DNA of 64,000 nucleotides from Marinobacter changyiensis (GCF_009193265.1 NZ_VZZZ01000004.1:62001-126000); one strand, 5' to 3'. Counted from the stretch's first letter, positions 37,178 through 48,392 are shown. Translations and numbers: made by a program. Notes: generated by a model from the sequence alone, not told the origin.

Positions 37178-39796
37178 ATGGGTGAATTAGCCAAAGAGAT
37201 CCTGCCGGTAAATATTGAAGACGAACTTAAACAGTCCTACCTCGATTACGCCATGAGCGTCATCGTCGGCCGGGCGCTTCCGGACGTTCGGGACGGCCTC
37301 AAGCCGGTACACCGCCGCGTTCTGTTCGCCATGTCCGAGCTGAGTAACGACTGGAACAAGACCTATAAAAAATCCGCCCGTGTGGTCGGTGACGTGATCG
37401 GTAAGTATCACCCCCACGGTGACTCTGCGGTGTACGACACCATCGTACGTATGGCCCAGCCATTCTCATTGCGGTATCCGCTGGTGGACGGCCAGGGCAA
37501 CTTCGGTTCCATCGATGGTGATAACGCCGCAGCCATGCGTTATACCGAAATCCGGATGAAGAAGATCGCCCACTCGTTGCTGGCCGATCTGGACAAGGAA
37601 ACCGTCGACTTCGTGCCCAACTACGACGGCACCGAGCAGATCCCCGAAGTGCTGCCGACCCGGGTGCCTAACCTGCTGGTTAATGGCTCTTCCGGTATTG
37701 CGGTGGGCATGGCGACCAACATTCCGCCTCATAACCTGACCGAAGTCGTTAACGGCTGTCTGGCGTTGATTGATAACCCGGATATGACTGTCGACGAGCT
37801 GATGGCATACATTCCCGGCCCAGACTTTCCTACCGAAGGCATCATTAACGGTCGGGCAGGCATCGTGGAAGCCTACCGCACCGGTCGGGGCCGCATTTAT
37901 ATCCGCGCCCGTCATGAAATCGAGCATGACAACAAGACCGGTAAAGACGCCGTCATCATCACCGAGCTGCCTTATCAGCTTAACAAGGCGCGGTTGATTG
38001 AAAAGATTGCCGAGCTGGTGAAAGAGAAGCGCCTGGAAGGCATCACCGAGCTGCGGGATGAGTCCAACAAGGAAGGCATCCGGGTGGTTATTGAGCTGCG
38101 TCGTGGTGAAAACCCCGACGTGATCATCAACAACATGTTTGCTCACACCCAGTTGCAGACGGTGTTCGGTATCAACATGGTTGCGTTGATAGATGGCGAG
38201 CCCCGGATACTGAACCTGAAGGAAATGCTCGATGCCTTCATCCGTCACCGCCGGGAAGTAGTAACGCGCAGAACCATTTATGAGCTGCGCAAGGCCAGAG
38301 AACGGGGTCATATTCTGGAGGGTCTGTCGGTTGCGCTGGCCAACATCGATGAAATTATCGAGTTGATCAAGCAGTCGCCATCGTCCGCCGAGGCCAAAGA
38401 AAAACTGATCGCACAGGGCTGGGGGTCGGAAGGCGTTATGGCGATGCTGGAGAAAGCAGGCAAAGATGCCTGCCGTCCAGATGACCTGCCGGAAATCTAC
38501 GGTCTCCGTAACGGGCTTTATCATCTGTCGCCGGACCAGGCCCAGGCCATTCTGGATCTGCGTCTGCACCGTTTGACCGGTCTGGAAACCGAAAAACTCC
38601 AGAACGAGTACCGCGAGATCATTGAGAAAATCGCCGGCCTTCTGGAGATTCTGGCAGATCCTGACCGCTTGCTGCAGGTTATTCGCGAAGAGTTGCAGGC
38701 CATTGTTGAAGAATATGGCGACAAGCGTCTTACCGAAATCACCAGCTCCAAGCGCGACCTGACCATTGCCGATCTGATTGATGAAGAAGATCTGGTTGTC
38801 ACCATTTCCCACGGTGGTTACGCCAAGACGCAGGCTATTGAAGATTATCAGGCCCAGCGTCGTGGCGGTCGTGGTAAAGCGTCCACATCAATGAAGGAAG
38901 AAGACTTCATTGAGAAACTGTTGGTCGCCAATTCCCACGATACCATCCTGTGCTTTACCAGTCGGGGCAAGGTGTACTGGTTGCGGGTGTTCGAGATTCC
39001 CAGGGCCAGCCGTGCCTCCCGCGGACGGCCTATGGTCAACATCCTTCCGCTGGAAGAGGGCGAGCGCGTTACAACCTTCCTGCCGGTCAGGGATTACCCG
39101 GAGGATCACTTTGTTCTGATGGCAACCTCTGCCGGTATCGTCAAGAAGACACCGTTGCCGAACTTCTCACGGCCACGCAGTAGTGGTCTGATTGCGCTGT
39201 CCCTTGATGAAGGAGACACTCTGATCGGTGCCGCCATTACCAAAGGTGATGCAGAAGTAATGCTGTTCTCCACGGCTGGCAAGGCAGTGCGATTCAACGA
39301 AGATGCCATTCGTCCTCTCAGTCGGACTGCACGCGGTGTACGCGGTATCCGTATGCCGCCGGAGCACCACGTTGTCTCGCTGATCATTCCGCAGGATGAT
39401 GATGGCATTATCCTGACTGCCAGCGAACACGGTTACGGCAAGCGGACTCAGATTTCCGAGTTCCCCACATACAGTCGTGGCAGTCAGGGCGTTATTGCGA
39501 TGCAGTGCTCTGATCGTAATGGCCGTCTGGTTACGGCGCTGCAGATGTTCGACGGCGACGAGATGATGCTGATCTCTGACAAAGGTACGCTGGTTCGTAC
39601 CCGTACTGACGAAGTGTCGGTCTTGAGCCGTAATACCCAGGGTGTTCGTCTGATCAAGCTGAGCCAGGAAGATGAACGGTTGGTCGGTGTTGAGCGGATT
39701 GCGGATACCGGCGAAGAGGCACCCGATGTCGAGGGTGAAGAAGCGGCCGACAACGAGCAGGCTGACGACGCAGGTGAGGGTGCCAGCGAAGAGTGA
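37178..39796 (+). CDS. gyrA: DNA gyrase subunit A
   Basis: Introduces negative supercoils with GyrB. It is 872 residues long. The active-site tyrosine is Tyr122 (AMRYTEI), matching E. coli numbering. The quinolone-resistance region [10 protein letters not shown] keeps Ser83 and Asp87, the sensitive state. The C-terminal beta-pinwheel has the GyrA box QRRGGRG at about 566-572. The acidic tail ([19 protein letters not shown]) is typical of gyrase. It heads the serC-pheA-hisC-tyrA/aroA-cmk-rpsA run. Confidence 0.98.
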   Translation: MGELAKEILPVNIEDELKQSYLDYAMSVIVGRALPDVRDGLKPVHRRVLFAMSELSNDWNKTYKKSARVVGDVIGKYHPHGDSAVYDTIVRMAQPFSLRYPLVDGQGNFGSIDGDNAAAMRYTEIRMKKIAHSLLADLDKETVDFVPNYDGTEQIPEVLPTRVPNLLVNGSSGIAVGMATNIPPHNLTEVVNGCLALIDNPDMTVDELMAYIPGPDFPTEGIINGRAGIVEAYRTGRGRIYIRARHEIEHDNKTGKDAVIITELPYQLNKARLIEKIAELVKEKRLEGITELRDESNKEGIRVVIELRRGENPDVIINNMFAHTQLQTVFGINMVALIDGEPRILNLKEMLDAFIRHRREVVTRRTIYELRKARERGHILEGLSVALANIDEIIELIKQSPSSAEAKEKLIAQGWGSEGVMAMLEKAGKDACRPDDLPEIYGLRNGLYHLSPDQAQAILDLRLHRLTGLETEKLQNEYREIIEKIAGLLEILADPDRLLQVIREELQAIVEEYGDKRLTEITSSKRDLTIADLIDEEDLVVTISHGGYAKTQAIEDYQAQRRGGRGKASTSMKEEDFIEKLLVANSHDTILCFTSRGKVYWLRVFEIPRASRASRGRPMVNILPLEEGERVTTFLPVRDYPEDHFVLMATSAGIVKKTPLPNFSRPRSSGLIALSLDEGDTLIGAAITKGDAEVMLFSTAGKAVRFNEDAIRPLSRTARGVRGIRMPPEHHVVSLIIPQDDDGIILTASEHGYGKRTQISEFPTYSRGSQGVIAMQCSDRNGRLVTALQMFDGDEMMLISDKGTLVRTRTDEVSVLSRNTQGVRLIKLSQEDERLVGVERIADTGEEAPDVEGEEAADNEQADDAGEGASEE

Positions 39797-39883
39797 GTTT
39801 GCTTGCCGGTATGTCTTTGTCTCCAGGCGTTAGCGGGCCCGGAGGCAAAGGCTCTAAAGTTGAAAGACGAGAGATCAGTGGCA

Positions 39884-40966
39884 ATGACCAGGGCGTATAA
39901 TTTTTGTGCAGGTCCGGCGATGCTGCCGGAGAGTGTACTTCAGCAGGCGCGGGATGAGATGCTGGACTGGCGCGGAACCGGCATGTCAGTGATGGAGATG
40001 AGCCATCGCAGTGATGAGTATGTGGCCATCGCCAACGCGGCAGAGCAGGATTTCCGGGATCTTGCCGGCGTGTCGGACGAGTATGCCGTGCTGTTCATGC
40101 AGGGGGGCGCGAGCAGCCAGTTTGCAACCGTGCCGTTGAACTTGTTGGGTGAGAAATCCTCTGCGGATTACGTCAACACCGGTATCTGGTCCACCAAAGC
40201 AATTGCCGAAGCCCGCCGGTACGCCAAAGTAAATGTGGTCGCCAGCAGCGAGTCCTCTGGCTTTCTGGAGGTACCGGACCCTTCTGTCTGGCGTTGTGAC
40301 CCTGATGCGGCCTATCTGCATTACACGCCCAATGAGACCATCGGCGGCCTGGAATATGACTTCGTGCCCGAAACCGGCGATGTGCCTCTGGTGGCCGATA
40401 TGTCATCCACCATTCTGTCCCGCCCGATCGATGTCTCGAAGTTCGGTGTCATCTACGCTGGCGCCCAGAAAAACATCGGTCCTTCCGGCCTGGTCGTGGT
40501 CGCTGTGCATAAAAGCTTGCTGGGCCGCGCCCGCAAGGAAATTCCGACCATGATGGATTACAAGGTCACAGCGGATAATGGCTCCATGTACAATACGCCT
40601 TCAACTTACTCCTGGTATCTGGCTGGCCTTGTTTTCCAATGGCTGAAAGCCCAGGGTGGTGTTGAGGCTATAGGGCAGGTCAATGCCCGGAAGGCGGAAA
40701 AACTCTACGGTTTTATCGATGCCAGTGATTTTTACGCCAACCCGATTACCCCGCGTTTCCGGTCCCGGATGAACGTCCCGTTCACGCTGGCTGATGACGC
40801 TTTGAATAACGCGTTCCTCAAGGGTGCCGAGGCGCGCAAGCTGCTCAACCTGAAAGGCCATCGCTCAGTGGGCGGCATGCGCGCAAGTATCTATAACGCC
40901 ATGCCGGAAGCCGGTGTGGATGCATTGATTGATTACATGACCACCTTCGAGAAGGAGCGGGCCTGA
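39884..40966 (+). CDS. serC: Phosphoserine aminotransferase
   Basis: PLP enzyme making phosphoserine (and the pyridoxal precursor). It is 360 residues long, starting MTRAYNFCAGPAMLP as in the family. The PLP lysine is in the motif AGAQKNIGPSG. I use the ATG at 39884; a GTG two codons upstream is also possible. It lies 2 bases before pheA, which suggests coupling. Confidence 0.95.
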   Translation: MTRAYNFCAGPAMLPESVLQQARDEMLDWRGTGMSVMEMSHRSDEYVAIANAAEQDFRDLAGVSDEYAVLFMQGGASSQFATVPLNLLGEKSSADYVNTGIWSTKAIAEARRYAKVNVVASSESSGFLEVPDPSVWRCDPDAAYLHYTPNETIGGLEYDFVPETGDVPLVADMSSTILSRPIDVSKFGVIYAGAQKNIGPSGLVVVAVHKSLLGRARKEIPTMMDYKVTADNGSMYNTPSTYSWYLAGLVFQWLKAQGGVEAIGQVNARKAEKLYGFIDASDFYANPITPRFRSRMNVPFTLADDALNNAFLKGAEARKLLNLKGHRSVGGMRASIYNAMPEAGVDALIDYMTTFEKERA

Positions 40967-40968
40967 CC

Positions 40969-42066
40969 ATGACCGACGAGCAGACCCGGCTCGGTGAGCT
41001 GCGTGACGAAATTGACCAGCTTGACCGCCAGATTATGGACCTCATCAGCGCCCGTGCCCGCTGTGCCCAAGAGGTCGCAGCGGTAAAACTGGCGGCCCAT
41101 CCTGGTGAAGATGTGTTCTTCTACCGCCCGGAACGTGAAGCCCAGGTATTACGCCGGATCAAGGAGCAGAACCCGGGGCCCCTGTCCGGCGAGGAAATGG
41201 CCCGGCTGTTCCGGGAAATCATGTCCGCCTGTCTGTCTCTCGAAAAGCCCATGCATATCGCTTTTCTCGGGCCAGCAGGAACGTTTACCCAGTCCGCAGC
41301 GCTCAAGCATTTTGGCCACTCTGTGATCAGTGTTCCGCTGCCCGCCATCGATGCAGTTTTCCGTGAAGTGGAATCCGGTGCAGCCCACTATGGCGTGGTG
41401 CCGGTGGAGAATTCTACCGAAGGCATGATCAACCATACCCTTGATATGTTCATGTCGTCGCCGCTGAAAATCTGCGGTGAAGTGCAGTTGCGGATTCATC
41501 ACCACCTGATGTGCGCGCCAGATACCGACGAGAAAAATATCAGCCGGATCTATTCACACCAGCAGTCTTTTGCCCAGTGCCGCCAGTGGCTGGATGCCAA
41601 CCGGTACGGCATTGAGCGAGTCACCGTCAGCAGTAATGCTGAAGCTGCCCGTCGAGCGTCGGAAGAGCCGGGCACGGCGGCGATTGCGGGTGATATGGCA
41701 GGAGAGTTGTATGGGCTTGAAAAGCTGGCTAATAGCATTGAAGACCGGCCCGATAACACCACCCGGTTCCTGATTATTGGCTGGGAAGCGGTCAGCCTGA
41801 GCGGGCATGATAAATCGTCCATTCTGGTGTCAATGCGCAACAAGCCCGGGGCGCTTTACCAGCTGCTCGAACCTTTCCATCGCCATGGCCTGAGTCTGAC
41901 ACGCCTCGAAACCCGTCCATCGCCAAGCGGTACCTGGGCCTATGTCTTCTATATCGATTTCGAAGGCCATATGGACGACCCGAAGGTCAGTAAAGTTCTG
42001 GCGGAAGTCGATGAGGAAGCAGTTGAGTTGAAGCGTCTGGGCTCTTATCCCATTGGTGTGCTTTGA
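40969..42066 (+). CDS. pheA: Bifunctional chorismate mutase / prephenate dehydratase (P-protein)
   Basis: Converts chorismate to phenylpyruvate in two steps. It is 365 residues: an AroQ-type chorismate mutase (1-90, LRDEIDQLDRQIMDLISARA), prephenate dehydratase (about 95-275, AFLGPAGTFTQSAAL and NSTEGMI), and a C-terminal ACT domain (about 280-360, NKPGALYQLLEPF...LTRLETRP) for phenylalanine feedback. Confidence 0.96.
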   Translation: MTDEQTRLGELRDEIDQLDRQIMDLISARARCAQEVAAVKLAAHPGEDVFFYRPEREAQVLRRIKEQNPGPLSGEEMARLFREIMSACLSLEKPMHIAFLGPAGTFTQSAALKHFGHSVISVPLPAIDAVFREVESGAAHYGVVPVENSTEGMINHTLDMFMSSPLKICGEVQLRIHHHLMCAPDTDEKNISRIYSHQQSFAQCRQWLDANRYGIERVTVSSNAEAARRASEEPGTAAIAGDMAGELYGLEKLANSIEDRPDNTTRFLIIGWEAVSLSGHDKSSILVSMRNKPGALYQLLEPFHRHGLSLTRLETRPSPSGTWAYVFYIDFEGHMDDPKVSKVLAEVDEEAVELKRLGSYPIGVL

Positions 42067-42116
42067 TGGCCGTGCACTGTTTGGCTGGCCGGGTCCCTGG
42101 TTCGGAGGAATAGATA

Positions 42117-43250
42117 ATGCCGATTAATTATCAAGCGCTTGCAGTACAAGGTGTTCAGGGCCTTATGCCTTACCAGCCCGGCAAGCCAATTGATGAGCTG
42201 GCCCGGGAGCTTGGCCTTGATCCTTCAGGTATTGTAAAACTGGCCAGTAACGAAAACCCCCTGGGTCCCAGCCCCCTTGCGTTGGAGGCTGCCCGCAAAG
42301 CCCTGAGTGAGTTATGTCGCTACCCGGATGGCAACGGTTTCAAGCTGAAGGCGAAATTGTCTGAAAAGCTCGGTGTGTCTGCAGCGCAGATTACGCTTGG
42401 CAATGGCTCCAACGACGTGCTTGAAGTGATCGCTCGCAGTTTTGCCGACGCCAGCACCGATATTATTTATTCCCAGTATGCCTTTGCGGTGTATCCGTTA
42501 GTGACCCGTGCCATTGGTGCCCGTGGCGTGGAAGTGCCCGCCAAAAATTGGGGGCATGACCTTGCGGCCATGGCAGCGGCTGTCACCGACCAAACCCGTT
42601 TGATTTTTGTTGCCAACCCCAACAACCCGACTGGCACCGTGCAAAGCGCCGAAGCGGTGGAGAAGTTCCTGGCAGCAGTGCCTGAGCGGGTCATCGTGGT
42701 GCTCGACGAGGCCTATTGTGAATACCTCGAAGGTGACGAACACCAGCGCAGCCTTGCTCTGTTGTCCCGTTATCCGAACCTGATTATTTCCAGAACTTTC
42801 TCGAAAGCCTGGGGGCTGGCTGCTTTGCGGGTAGGCTACGGCATTGCATCGGCAGAGATTACCGATATTCTCAACCGTGTGCGTCAACCGTTTAATGTGG
42901 ACGCCATCGCCCAGGCAGCTGCGACAGCAGTGCTGGACGATGATGATTACCTCGTCCGCTCGAGACAGGTAAACACTGCCGGGCTGAAACAGCTTGAGCA
43001 GGCTTTTGATGAACTGTCGCTCTCCTATATCCCTTCCTCAGGCAACTTTATAGCCGTGGATGTGGGGGAGCAGGCACCGGTTATCTTTAACCAGTTGTTG
43101 GCCCAGGGTGTCATTGTGCGGCCGGTAGCCGGTTATGGCATGCCACGGCATCTGCGGGTGTCAGTTGGCTTGCCGGCAGAGAACCAACGTTTTATTGAGG
43201 CGTTAACCCACGCTCTCGAGATGCCAGAGGACCAATCGGCCCATGGGTGA
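42117..43250 (+). CDS. hisC: Histidinol-phosphate aminotransferase
   Basis: PLP aminotransferase of the HisC family, 377 residues. It has LASNENPLGPSPLAL near the N-terminus, NPNNPTGT, VLDEAYCEY, and the PLP lysine in RTFSKAWGLAALRVGY. In this position the enzyme may act on aromatic substrates as well as histidinol phosphate, as known for the pseudomonad hisC copy in the same operon. The end overlaps the tyrA-aroA start by 8 bases. Confidence 0.94.
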   Translation: MPINYQALAVQGVQGLMPYQPGKPIDELARELGLDPSGIVKLASNENPLGPSPLALEAARKALSELCRYPDGNGFKLKAKLSEKLGVSAAQITLGNGSNDVLEVIARSFADASTDIIYSQYAFAVYPLVTRAIGARGVEVPAKNWGHDLAAMAAAVTDQTRLIFVANPNNPTGTVQSAEAVEKFLAAVPERVIVVLDEAYCEYLEGDEHQRSLALLSRYPNLIISRTFSKAWGLAALRVGYGIASAEITDILNRVRQPFNVDAIAQAAATAVLDDDDYLVRSRQVNTAGLKQLEQAFDELSLSYIPSSGNFIAVDVGEQAPVIFNQLLAQGVIVRPVAGYGMPRHLRVSVGLPAENQRFIEALTHALEMPEDQSAHG

Positions 43251-45468
43251 AACCGTTCCGGTCTTCCAGCGTGTTGCCATTATTGGTCTGGGGCTGATCG
43301 GCGGCTCGTTGGCATCAGCCATCAAGAAGCACAACCTGGCTGCCATGGTCGTCGGCGCAGACCAGAGTCAGAGTGACTTGGCGTATGCGTTGAAAAATCG
43401 GGTGATTGATGAGGCGGCAGCTTCGGTTGCCGAGGCTGTCAAAGATGCGGATCTGGTGGTGATCGCTGTGCCGGTGCGGGCAACCGAAGCTGTTTTGCGG
43501 CAGGTAAAGCCCGCTCTCGGGGCGCAGGCACTGCTGACTGACGTGGGCAGCACCAAGGCCAGCTTTGTAAACGCCGTTCGCTCCGTTTTCGGTGAGCGGC
43601 TGCCAGCGTGTATTCCGGGTCATCCGATTGCCGGTTCCGAGAAGAGTGGTATTGCGGCCGCTAATCCGGAACTCTTTGCCAGACACAAGGTAATCCTCAC
43701 GCCCCCGGACGATGTTGATGCCACCCAGCTCGCCAGGCTCAGCGCGCTGTGGGAAGGTTGTGGTGCCCGGGTGCTGACGATGGCTGTGGAATATCATGAC
43801 GAAGTGCTGGCGGCCACCAGTCATCTGCCTCATCTCATCGCTTTTTCATTAGTGGATACGCTGGCAGGAGAGGACGAGAATCTTGATATTTTCCGTTACG
43901 CGGCGGGCGGCTTCCGTGACTTTACCCGTATCGCCGCCAGCGATCCGGTGATGTGGCACGATATTTTTCTGTCCAACCAGCAAGCGGTGCTGAGGGTTAT
44001 TGATCATTTTACCCATGACCTGGACCAGCTGCGAACAGCCATTGCAGAGCAGGATGGAGCCACACTGCTCAGGGTTTTCAGTCGTGCCAAGGCGGCACGG
44101 GAACACTTTTCAAAAATGCTTTCAGGGCAGGCCTACGTGACGACCAACAAGCAGAAGCAGGTAACCTTCAATGTTCAGCCCGGCGGTAAGATGACCGGCG
44201 ATATCCGTGTGCCCGGCGATAAATCCATGTCCCACCGCTCCATCATGCTTGGTGCGCTGGCGGATGGGATCACGGAAGTGAATGGTTTTCTTGAGGGCGA
44301 GGACAGTCTTGCGACCCTGCAGGCGTTTCGTGATATGGGCGTGACTATCGAAGGCCCGGACAATGGTTTTGTGCGTATCCGCGGAGTCGGAATTGATGGC
44401 CTGCAGGCGCCACGCGGACCGCTGTATCTGGGTAATTCCGGAACGGCTATGCGCCTGTTTTCGGGGTTGTTGGCGCCCCAGGCGTTTGATTCTGAACTGA
44501 CAGGTGATGCCAGCCTTACTGGTCGGCCGATGGGGCGGGTAGCGGATCCGTTGAGATCAATGGGAGCCATAATCGAGACTGCAGAGGGGGGTAGGCCGCC
44601 GCTCAAAATCAAAGGTGGTCAGGTCCTTGAAGGTTTTCATTACGATATGCCGATTGCCAGTGCTCAGGTCAAATCCTGTCTGCTGCTGGCCGGCCTCTTC
44701 GCCAAGGGCACAACCTCGGTGACCGAGCCTGCCCCAACCCGTGATCATACGGAGCGTATGCTGGCCGGTTTTGGTTACCCGGTGAAGCGGACCGGGGCAA
44801 CCGCGAGTGTTGTCGGCGGCGGCCGCCTGGCTGCAAGCGCCATCGATGTGCCGGCCGATATTTCGTCGGCGGCCTTTTTCCTGGTCGCGGCCACTATCGC
44901 CGAGGGCTCGGACCTGACACTGCGACATGTCGGCATGAATCCGACCCGGGTTGGCGTAATCAATATCCTTCGCCTGATGGGCGCAAACATTGAAGTCAGC
45001 AATGAACGTGAGGCTGGCGGTGAGCCGGTCGCCGATTTGCGTGTGACGTCAGCCAAGCTGCACGGTATTGATATACCGGAAGCGGAAGTGCCACTGGCGA
45101 TAGACGAATTTCCGGTGCTGTTCATCGCAGCCACCTGCGCCGAAGGTAAAACCGTTTTACGGGGTGCTGAGGAGCTTCGAGTCAAGGAAAGTGATCGCAT
45201 ACAGGTCATGGCTGATGGTCTTGAACAGTTGGGTGTGCATACCACCGTGACACCGGACGGGATCGAGATCGTGGGCGGCCAGACCTTGGGTGGCGGGACC
45301 GTGGACAGCCACGGAGACCATCGGATTGCCATGGCTTTTGCAATGGCAGCGTTGCGGGCAGAGGGTGCGATTACGATCACCGATTGCGCCAATGTGGCCA
45401 CCTCATTCCCCGGATTTGTTGAGCTTGCACAACAGACGGGCATTCATATAACAGCCGAGGGGGCCTGA
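43243..45468 (+). CDS. tyrA-aroA: Fused prephenate dehydrogenase / 5-enolpyruvylshikimate-3-phosphate synthase
   Basis: One 741-residue protein with two enzymes. Residues 1 to about 300 are a TyrA-type dehydrogenase with the NAD loop AIIGLGLIGGSLASAI and GHPIAGSEKSG. From about 305 the EPSP synthase begins: VPGDKSMSHRSIMLGALADG, YLGNSGTAMRLFSGLL and the C-terminal DHRIAMAFAMAALR. It thus serves both tyrosine synthesis and the shikimate step attacked by glyphosate. This fusion is known in pseudomonads and relatives. It overlaps hisC and is 3 bases from cmk. Confidence 0.95.
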   Translation: MGETVPVFQRVAIIGLGLIGGSLASAIKKHNLAAMVVGADQSQSDLAYALKNRVIDEAAASVAEAVKDADLVVIAVPVRATEAVLRQVKPALGAQALLTDVGSTKASFVNAVRSVFGERLPACIPGHPIAGSEKSGIAAANPELFARHKVILTPPDDVDATQLARLSALWEGCGARVLTMAVEYHDEVLAATSHLPHLIAFSLVDTLAGEDENLDIFRYAAGGFRDFTRIAASDPVMWHDIFLSNQQAVLRVIDHFTHDLDQLRTAIAEQDGATLLRVFSRAKAAREHFSKMLSGQAYVTTNKQKQVTFNVQPGGKMTGDIRVPGDKSMSHRSIMLGALADGITEVNGFLEGEDSLATLQAFRDMGVTIEGPDNGFVRIRGVGIDGLQAPRGPLYLGNSGTAMRLFSGLLAPQAFDSELTGDASLTGRPMGRVADPLRSMGAIIETAEGGRPPLKIKGGQVLEGFHYDMPIASAQVKSCLLLAGLFAKGTTSVTEPAPTRDHTERMLAGFGYPVKRTGATASVVGGGRLAASAIDVPADISSAAFFLVAATIAEGSDLTLRHVGMNPTRVGVINILRLMGANIEVSNEREAGGEPVADLRVTSAKLHGIDIPEAEVPLAIDEFPVLFIAATCAEGKTVLRGAEELRVKESDRIQVMADGLEQLGVHTTVTPDGIEIVGGQTLGGGTVDSHGDHRIAMAFAMAALRAEGAITITDCANVATSFPGFVELAQQTGIHITAEGA

Positions 45469-45471
45469 TCC

Positions 45472-46143
45472 ATGACCGTACCAGTCATCACTATCGACGG
45501 TCCGGGTGGTTCTGGCAAAGGAACCATCACCCAGATGCTGGCACGGCGACTGGGCTGGCATTTACTGGATAGCGGCGCGCTTTATCGTTTGACGGCGCTG
45601 GCAGCAAAACGTCAGGGTATCTCTTTCAATGATGAGGAGGGACTTGTCGCCGCTGCGCTCAATCTGGATGTTGCTTTTGAGCCGACCGCGCCGGGTGAGC
45701 CGGTTCGGGTTTTGCTGGCCGGCGAGGATGTAACCGGAGACCTTCGCACCGAAAGTTGTGGTGATGACGCCTCCAAAATAGCCGTTATCCAGCCCGTAAG
45801 GGACGCGTTGTTGCAGCGCCAGAGAGATTTTCAGAAAATGCCCGGGTTGGTTGCGGATGGCCGTGATATGGGAACCGTTGTGTTCCCGGATGCACCGGTC
45901 AAGATTTTTCTTACTGCCAGCGCGCAAGAGAGAGCAGAACGGCGATATCGCCAGTTGAAGGACGCTGGTGTCGGTGTTAACATTGACGCCCTTTTAGAAG
46001 AGATCAGGGCGCGTGATGAGCGAGATATGAATCGTTCTGCCGCCCCGCTAAAGCCTGCAGAAGATGCGCAAGTCATTGACTCGACAGGCTTAAGCATAGA
46101 AGAGGTGTTGGATCAGGTAATGGCCTTGGCAGGTCAGGCCTGA
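45472..46143 (+). CDS. cmk: Cytidylate kinase
   Basis: Phosphorylates CMP and dCMP. It is 223 residues long. The P-loop is GPGGSGKGTITQ, followed by LDSGALYRLTALAA. The acceptor region VADGRDMGTVVFPDA and the lid RAERRYRQLKD are intact. It starts 3 bases after tyrA-aroA and precedes rpsA. Confidence 0.96.
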   Translation: MTVPVITIDGPGGSGKGTITQMLARRLGWHLLDSGALYRLTALAAKRQGISFNDEEGLVAAALNLDVAFEPTAPGEPVRVLLAGEDVTGDLRTESCGDDASKIAVIQPVRDALLQRQRDFQKMPGLVADGRDMGTVVFPDAPVKIFLTASAQERAERRYRQLKDAGVGVNIDALLEEIRARDERDMNRSAAPLKPAEDAQVIDSTGLSIEEVLDQVMALAGQA

Positions 46144-46273
46144 GCGCATCTTTTTTGTTGTTGGAAACCGGATGCTGCGTTAACAGCCAGCCCTGGCCGT
46201 ATCCGGATCACGATTCACAGACCGTGTCGCTGGCAGCACGGAGTAAACTTGCGTTGATCACATAGGACACATA

Positions 46274-47965
46274 ATGAGCGAGAGCTTTGCGGATCTATTT
46301 GAAGAAAGCCTAAAAGAAATTGACATGCAACCGGGTTCCATCGTCCAGGGAACCGTGGTTGATATCGACAGCGACTGGGTAACGGTTAACGCCGGCCTGA
46401 AGTCCGAGGGTGTCATTCCTGCCTCACAGTTCCTTAATGAAAAGGGTGAGATGGAAGTCCAGATTGGCGACACTGTCGATGTGGCTCTCGATGCGGTCGA
46501 AGACGGCTTTGGTGAAACCCGACTGTCACGCGAAAAAGCGAAGCGTGCAGAAGCGTGGAAGGTTCTGGAGAAGTCCTTCGAAGCCGAAGAAGTTGTCAAA
46601 GGTGTGATCAACGGTAAGGTTAAAGGCGGCTTTACAGTCGACCTGGCCGGCATCCGTGCTTTCCTTCCGGGTTCCCTGGTTGACGTTCGTCCGGTTCGCG
46701 ATACCGCGCACCTGGAGAACAAGGAACTGGAATTCAAGGTCATCAAGCTGGACCAGAAGCGCAACAACGTTGTGGTCTCCCGTCGCGCCGTTCTGGAAGC
46801 TGAAAACAGTGCCGAGCGTGATGCACTGCTTGAAACGCTGACCGAAGGAATGGAAATCAAGGGTATCGTCAAGAACCTGACCGACTACGGTGCATTCGTA
46901 GATCTGGGCGGTGTTGACGGCCTGCTGCACATCACGGACATGGCCTGGAAGCGTATCAAGCATCCGAGCGAAATCGTGAATGTGGGCGACGAGATCAGTG
47001 TCAAAGTTCTGAAATTCGATCGCGAGCGTAACCGCGTTTCCCTGGGTCTCAAGCAGCTGGGTGAAGATCCCTGGGTCGAGATTAAGGCGCGCTACCCAGA
47101 GAACAGCAGAGTCACAGCTCGTGTCACCAACCTGACAGATTACGGCTGTTTTGCCGAGCTGGAAGAAGGTGTTGAAGGTTTGGTCCACGTGTCTGAAATG
47201 GACTGGACAAACAAGAACATTCATCCCTCCAAAGTGGTTCAGGTCGGTGATGAAGTTGGTGTGATGATTCTGGATATTGACGAAGAGCGTCGTCGTATTT
47301 CCCTGGGTATCAAGCAGTGCGTGACCAACCCATGGGAAGATTTCTCCAGCAACTTCAATAAAGGCGATCGCATCTCTGGCAAGATCAAGTCGATTACCGA
47401 TTTCGGTATCTTCATTGGTCTGGACGGTGGCATCGACGGCCTGGTTCACTTGTCCGACATTAGCTGGAACGAGACTGGGGAAGAAGCCGTTCGTGAGTAC
47501 AAGAAGGGCGACGAAGTCGAGACTGTTATCCTCTCGGTTGATCCTGAGCGTGAGCGTATTTCTCTTGGTATCAAACAGATGGAAAGCGATCCGTTCGCCG
47601 AGTTTGTGCAACTGAACGATAAAGGCTCAATCGTTAAAGGTAAGGTTTCTGCGATCGACGCGAAATCTGCCACGATTACTCTGAGCGATGAAGTTGAAGC
47701 GATTCTGAAAGCCTCTGAAATCAGCCGTGACCGCATTGAAGATGCGCGCAATGTGTTGAATGAGGGAGATGAAGTTGAAGCGAAGATTATCAGCATTGAT
47801 CGCAAGAATCGCGTGATCAACCTGTCAGTCAAGTCCAAGGACGTTGAAGACGACAAACAGGCGCTGCAAACTGTTCGCGAGAAAACTGCAGAGAGCTCTG
47901 GCGCCACCACCATTGGTGACCTGATTAAAGAGCAGATGCAGCAGCAAAACGCTAATAAAGACTGA
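46274..47965 (+). CDS. rpsA: 30S ribosomal protein S1
   Basis: Binds mRNA on the 30S subunit for translation initiation. It is 563 residues, built of six S1 (OB-fold) repeats: [11 protein letters not shown] at about 17, then repeats at about 103, 189, 274, 361 and 448. An AGGA site lies just before the ATG. It is followed by a strong terminator and ihfB, as in most gammaproteobacteria. Confidence 0.98.
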   Translation: MSESFADLFEESLKEIDMQPGSIVQGTVVDIDSDWVTVNAGLKSEGVIPASQFLNEKGEMEVQIGDTVDVALDAVEDGFGETRLSREKAKRAEAWKVLEKSFEAEEVVKGVINGKVKGGFTVDLAGIRAFLPGSLVDVRPVRDTAHLENKELEFKVIKLDQKRNNVVVSRRAVLEAENSAERDALLETLTEGMEIKGIVKNLTDYGAFVDLGGVDGLLHITDMAWKRIKHPSEIVNVGDEISVKVLKFDRERNRVSLGLKQLGEDPWVEIKARYPENSRVTARVTNLTDYGCFAELEEGVEGLVHVSEMDWTNKNIHPSKVVQVGDEVGVMILDIDEERRRISLGIKQCVTNPWEDFSSNFNKGDRISGKIKSITDFGIFIGLDGGIDGLVHLSDISWNETGEEAVREYKKGDEVETVILSVDPERERISLGIKQMESDPFAEFVQLNDKGSIVKGKVSAIDAKSATITLSDEVEAILKASEISRDRIEDARNVLNEGDEVEAKIISIDRKNRVINLSVKSKDVEDDKQALQTVREKTAESSGATTIGDLIKEQMQQQNANKD

Positions 47966-47982
47966 ATGTCTGGTTGGTGATA

Positions 47983-48013
47983 AAAAAACGGGCTGTAACA
48001 GCCCGTTTTTTTT
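47983..48013 (+). terminator. Rho-independent terminator after rpsA
   Basis: Stem ACGGGCTG / CAGCCCGT with a 3-base loop, followed by eight T residues and preceded by seven A residues. Confidence 0.93.
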
Positions 48014-48095
48014 GTGTTTTTTTTGGGTTTAGCTAAACTACGTTTTAGGCGGTGGCATCAGCTTCGCAATAAGAATGAAAAAAAGGATAAGCCTC

Positions 48096-48392
48096 ATGAC
48101 AAAGTCCGAGTTGGTAGAATTAATTGCGTCTAAGCAAACGCAGCTTTCCCTGAAAGATGTTGAACTCGCAGTAAAAACCGTCATTGAGCATATGTCCCAA
48201 TCGTTGGCGGAAGGTCAGCGTATTGAGATCCGTGGCTTTGGCAGTTTCTCTCTGCATCATCGGGCCGCACGTACGGGGCGAAACCCAAAAACCGGTGAAG
48301 CGGTCAAGTTACCCGCTAAGTTTGTCCCGCACTTCAAGCCCGGAAAAGAGCTCCGTGAGCAGGTAAACGACAGCATGAAGAAAGGCTATTGA
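48096..48392 (+). CDS. ihfB: Integration host factor subunit beta
   Basis: DNA-bending HU/IHF-family protein, 98 residues. It starts [11 protein letters not shown]; the arm and core [25 protein letters not shown] are family hallmarks. I use the ATG at 48096, with AAGGA upstream, rather than the in-frame ATG at 48075. Confidence 0.96.
   Translation: MTKSELVELIASKQTQLSLKDVELAVKTVIEHMSQSLAEGQRIEIRGFGSFSLHHRAARTGRNPKTGEAVKLPAKFVPHFKPGKELREQVNDSMKKGY

Noticed and set aside
37466..38812. Long minus-strand open frame of 448 codons
   Set aside because: Antisense to gyrA, with low-complexity shadow composition; not a gene.
46526..47611. Minus-strand open frame of 361 codons
   Set aside because: Antisense to the S1 repeats of rpsA; periodic because of those repeats.
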